This document shows, in pieces, positions 63,800 to 64,000 of a DNA stretch of 64,000 nt. The translations under genes were made by a program, and so were the position numbers. Source of the stretch: Diabrotica undecimpunctata (Eukaryota > Arthropoda > Insecta > Coleoptera > Chrysomelidae); the NCBI RefSeq assembly GCF_040954645.1, contig NC_092807.1:25443809-25507808 (forward strand), in the 5' to 3' direction. How positions within the stretch are numbered: position 1 is the stretch's first letter; the number at the start of each line of letters is the position of its first letter. The notes under the pieces are model-generated. The model had not been told where the DNA came from, made no database searches, and saw nothing but the letters and a program-made list of their open reading frames with translations.

Positions 63800-64000
63800 C
63801 TCATTTTGACAGATCTAGAGTAATTGCGTAGTTACAACAGGGCTTTAGTCAAAGTTATATCACGAAAATTGTTGATGATACTCAGAGTGCTGTATCGAAA
63901 ATTAAAACAAATTCCAAGATACAAATGACGTCAAGGATCGTCCCAGAAGTAATAGAAGTCGATGTACAACAGCAGCACAAGACCGGCAAATAACATTGAT
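63800..64000 (+). pseudogene. Tc1-like transposase N-terminus (runs off right edge)
   Basis: Frames read HFDRSRVIA, a stop, LQQGFSQSYITKIVDDTQSA and SVSKI (first helix-turn-helix), then with a frame change DVKDRPRSNRSRCTTAAQDR QITL (about 63928-64000). The RP.SGR.R.TT..DR.I.L linker between the paired-like HTH domains is typical of Tc1 transposases. The catalytic domain would lie outside the window. Already decayed in the visible part. Confidence 0.72.

Overview
The window reads as insect nuclear DNA, AT-rich and packed with nested transposable elements. A large beetle genome is my best guess: the mix of Penelope-like, BEL/Pao, RTE-type LINE, pogo, piggyBac and hAT elements with an expanded gustatory receptor (Gr) family fits, but the order is inference. 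I see no bacterial-type operons, tRNA, rRNA or CRISPR. The only host genes I can support are chemoreceptors, all on the minus strand: a Gr exon 1 running off the left edge (1-436), a two-exon Gr (exon 1 at 40156-40983, exon 2 at 28848-29114, with an 11-kb intron full of mobile elements), and a third Gr exon 1 (61487-62314) with one in-frame stop. Both complete exon 1 copies are exactly 828 nt and end at the same phase-0 GTAAGT donor.

Left third (0.7-16.5 kb): a decayed Penelope-like element with a GIY-YIG remnant; a pogo fragment; a DNA transposon at 4151-10499 with 36-bp terminal inverted repeats and a TTAT target duplication, whose transposase family I cannot name and whose gene is split by a BEL/Pao element; a second pogo copy split by a 2.4-kb piggyBac element in TTAA; and a LINE 3' fragment.

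Middle (16.5-47 kb): an RNase H-bearing LINE in plus orientation is broken by a compact, near-intact 4.1-kb Ty3/gypsy element (identifiable 5-bp target duplication) and by RTE-type LINEs whose tails are microsatellites. A nearly complete RTE-type LINE (25.2-28.4 kb) follows. The Gr intron then holds further LINEs, a hAT remnant containing a 104-bp-arm hairpin, a LINE with ORF1, endonuclease and RT domains (33.1-36.5 kb), a second piggyBac fragment and a Cys-rich multicopy protein fragment. Beyond the Gr lie a LINE-in-LINE insertion with a 10-bp target duplication, a MITE-like element and a tandemly duplicated LINE.

Right third (47-64 kb): a Penelope-like element bounded by inverted 251-bp repeats; a second Penelope-like foldback, flanked by TA microsatellites, that received a full-length BEL/Pao element (50861-60150) with one gag-pol-env reading frame, an F-type envelope and a single in-frame stop; a LINE RNase H remnant; the Gr pseudogene; a ZBED-like hAT; and the start of a Tc1-like transposase.

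The elements do not form a pathway; the layout is a record of successive insertions. The most novel-looking points are the unnamed TIR/TTAT transposon family, the gypsy element whose post-LTR primer site is perfectly complementary to its own LTR (suggesting self-priming), and the repeated inverted Penelope termini carrying hammerhead-like motifs.
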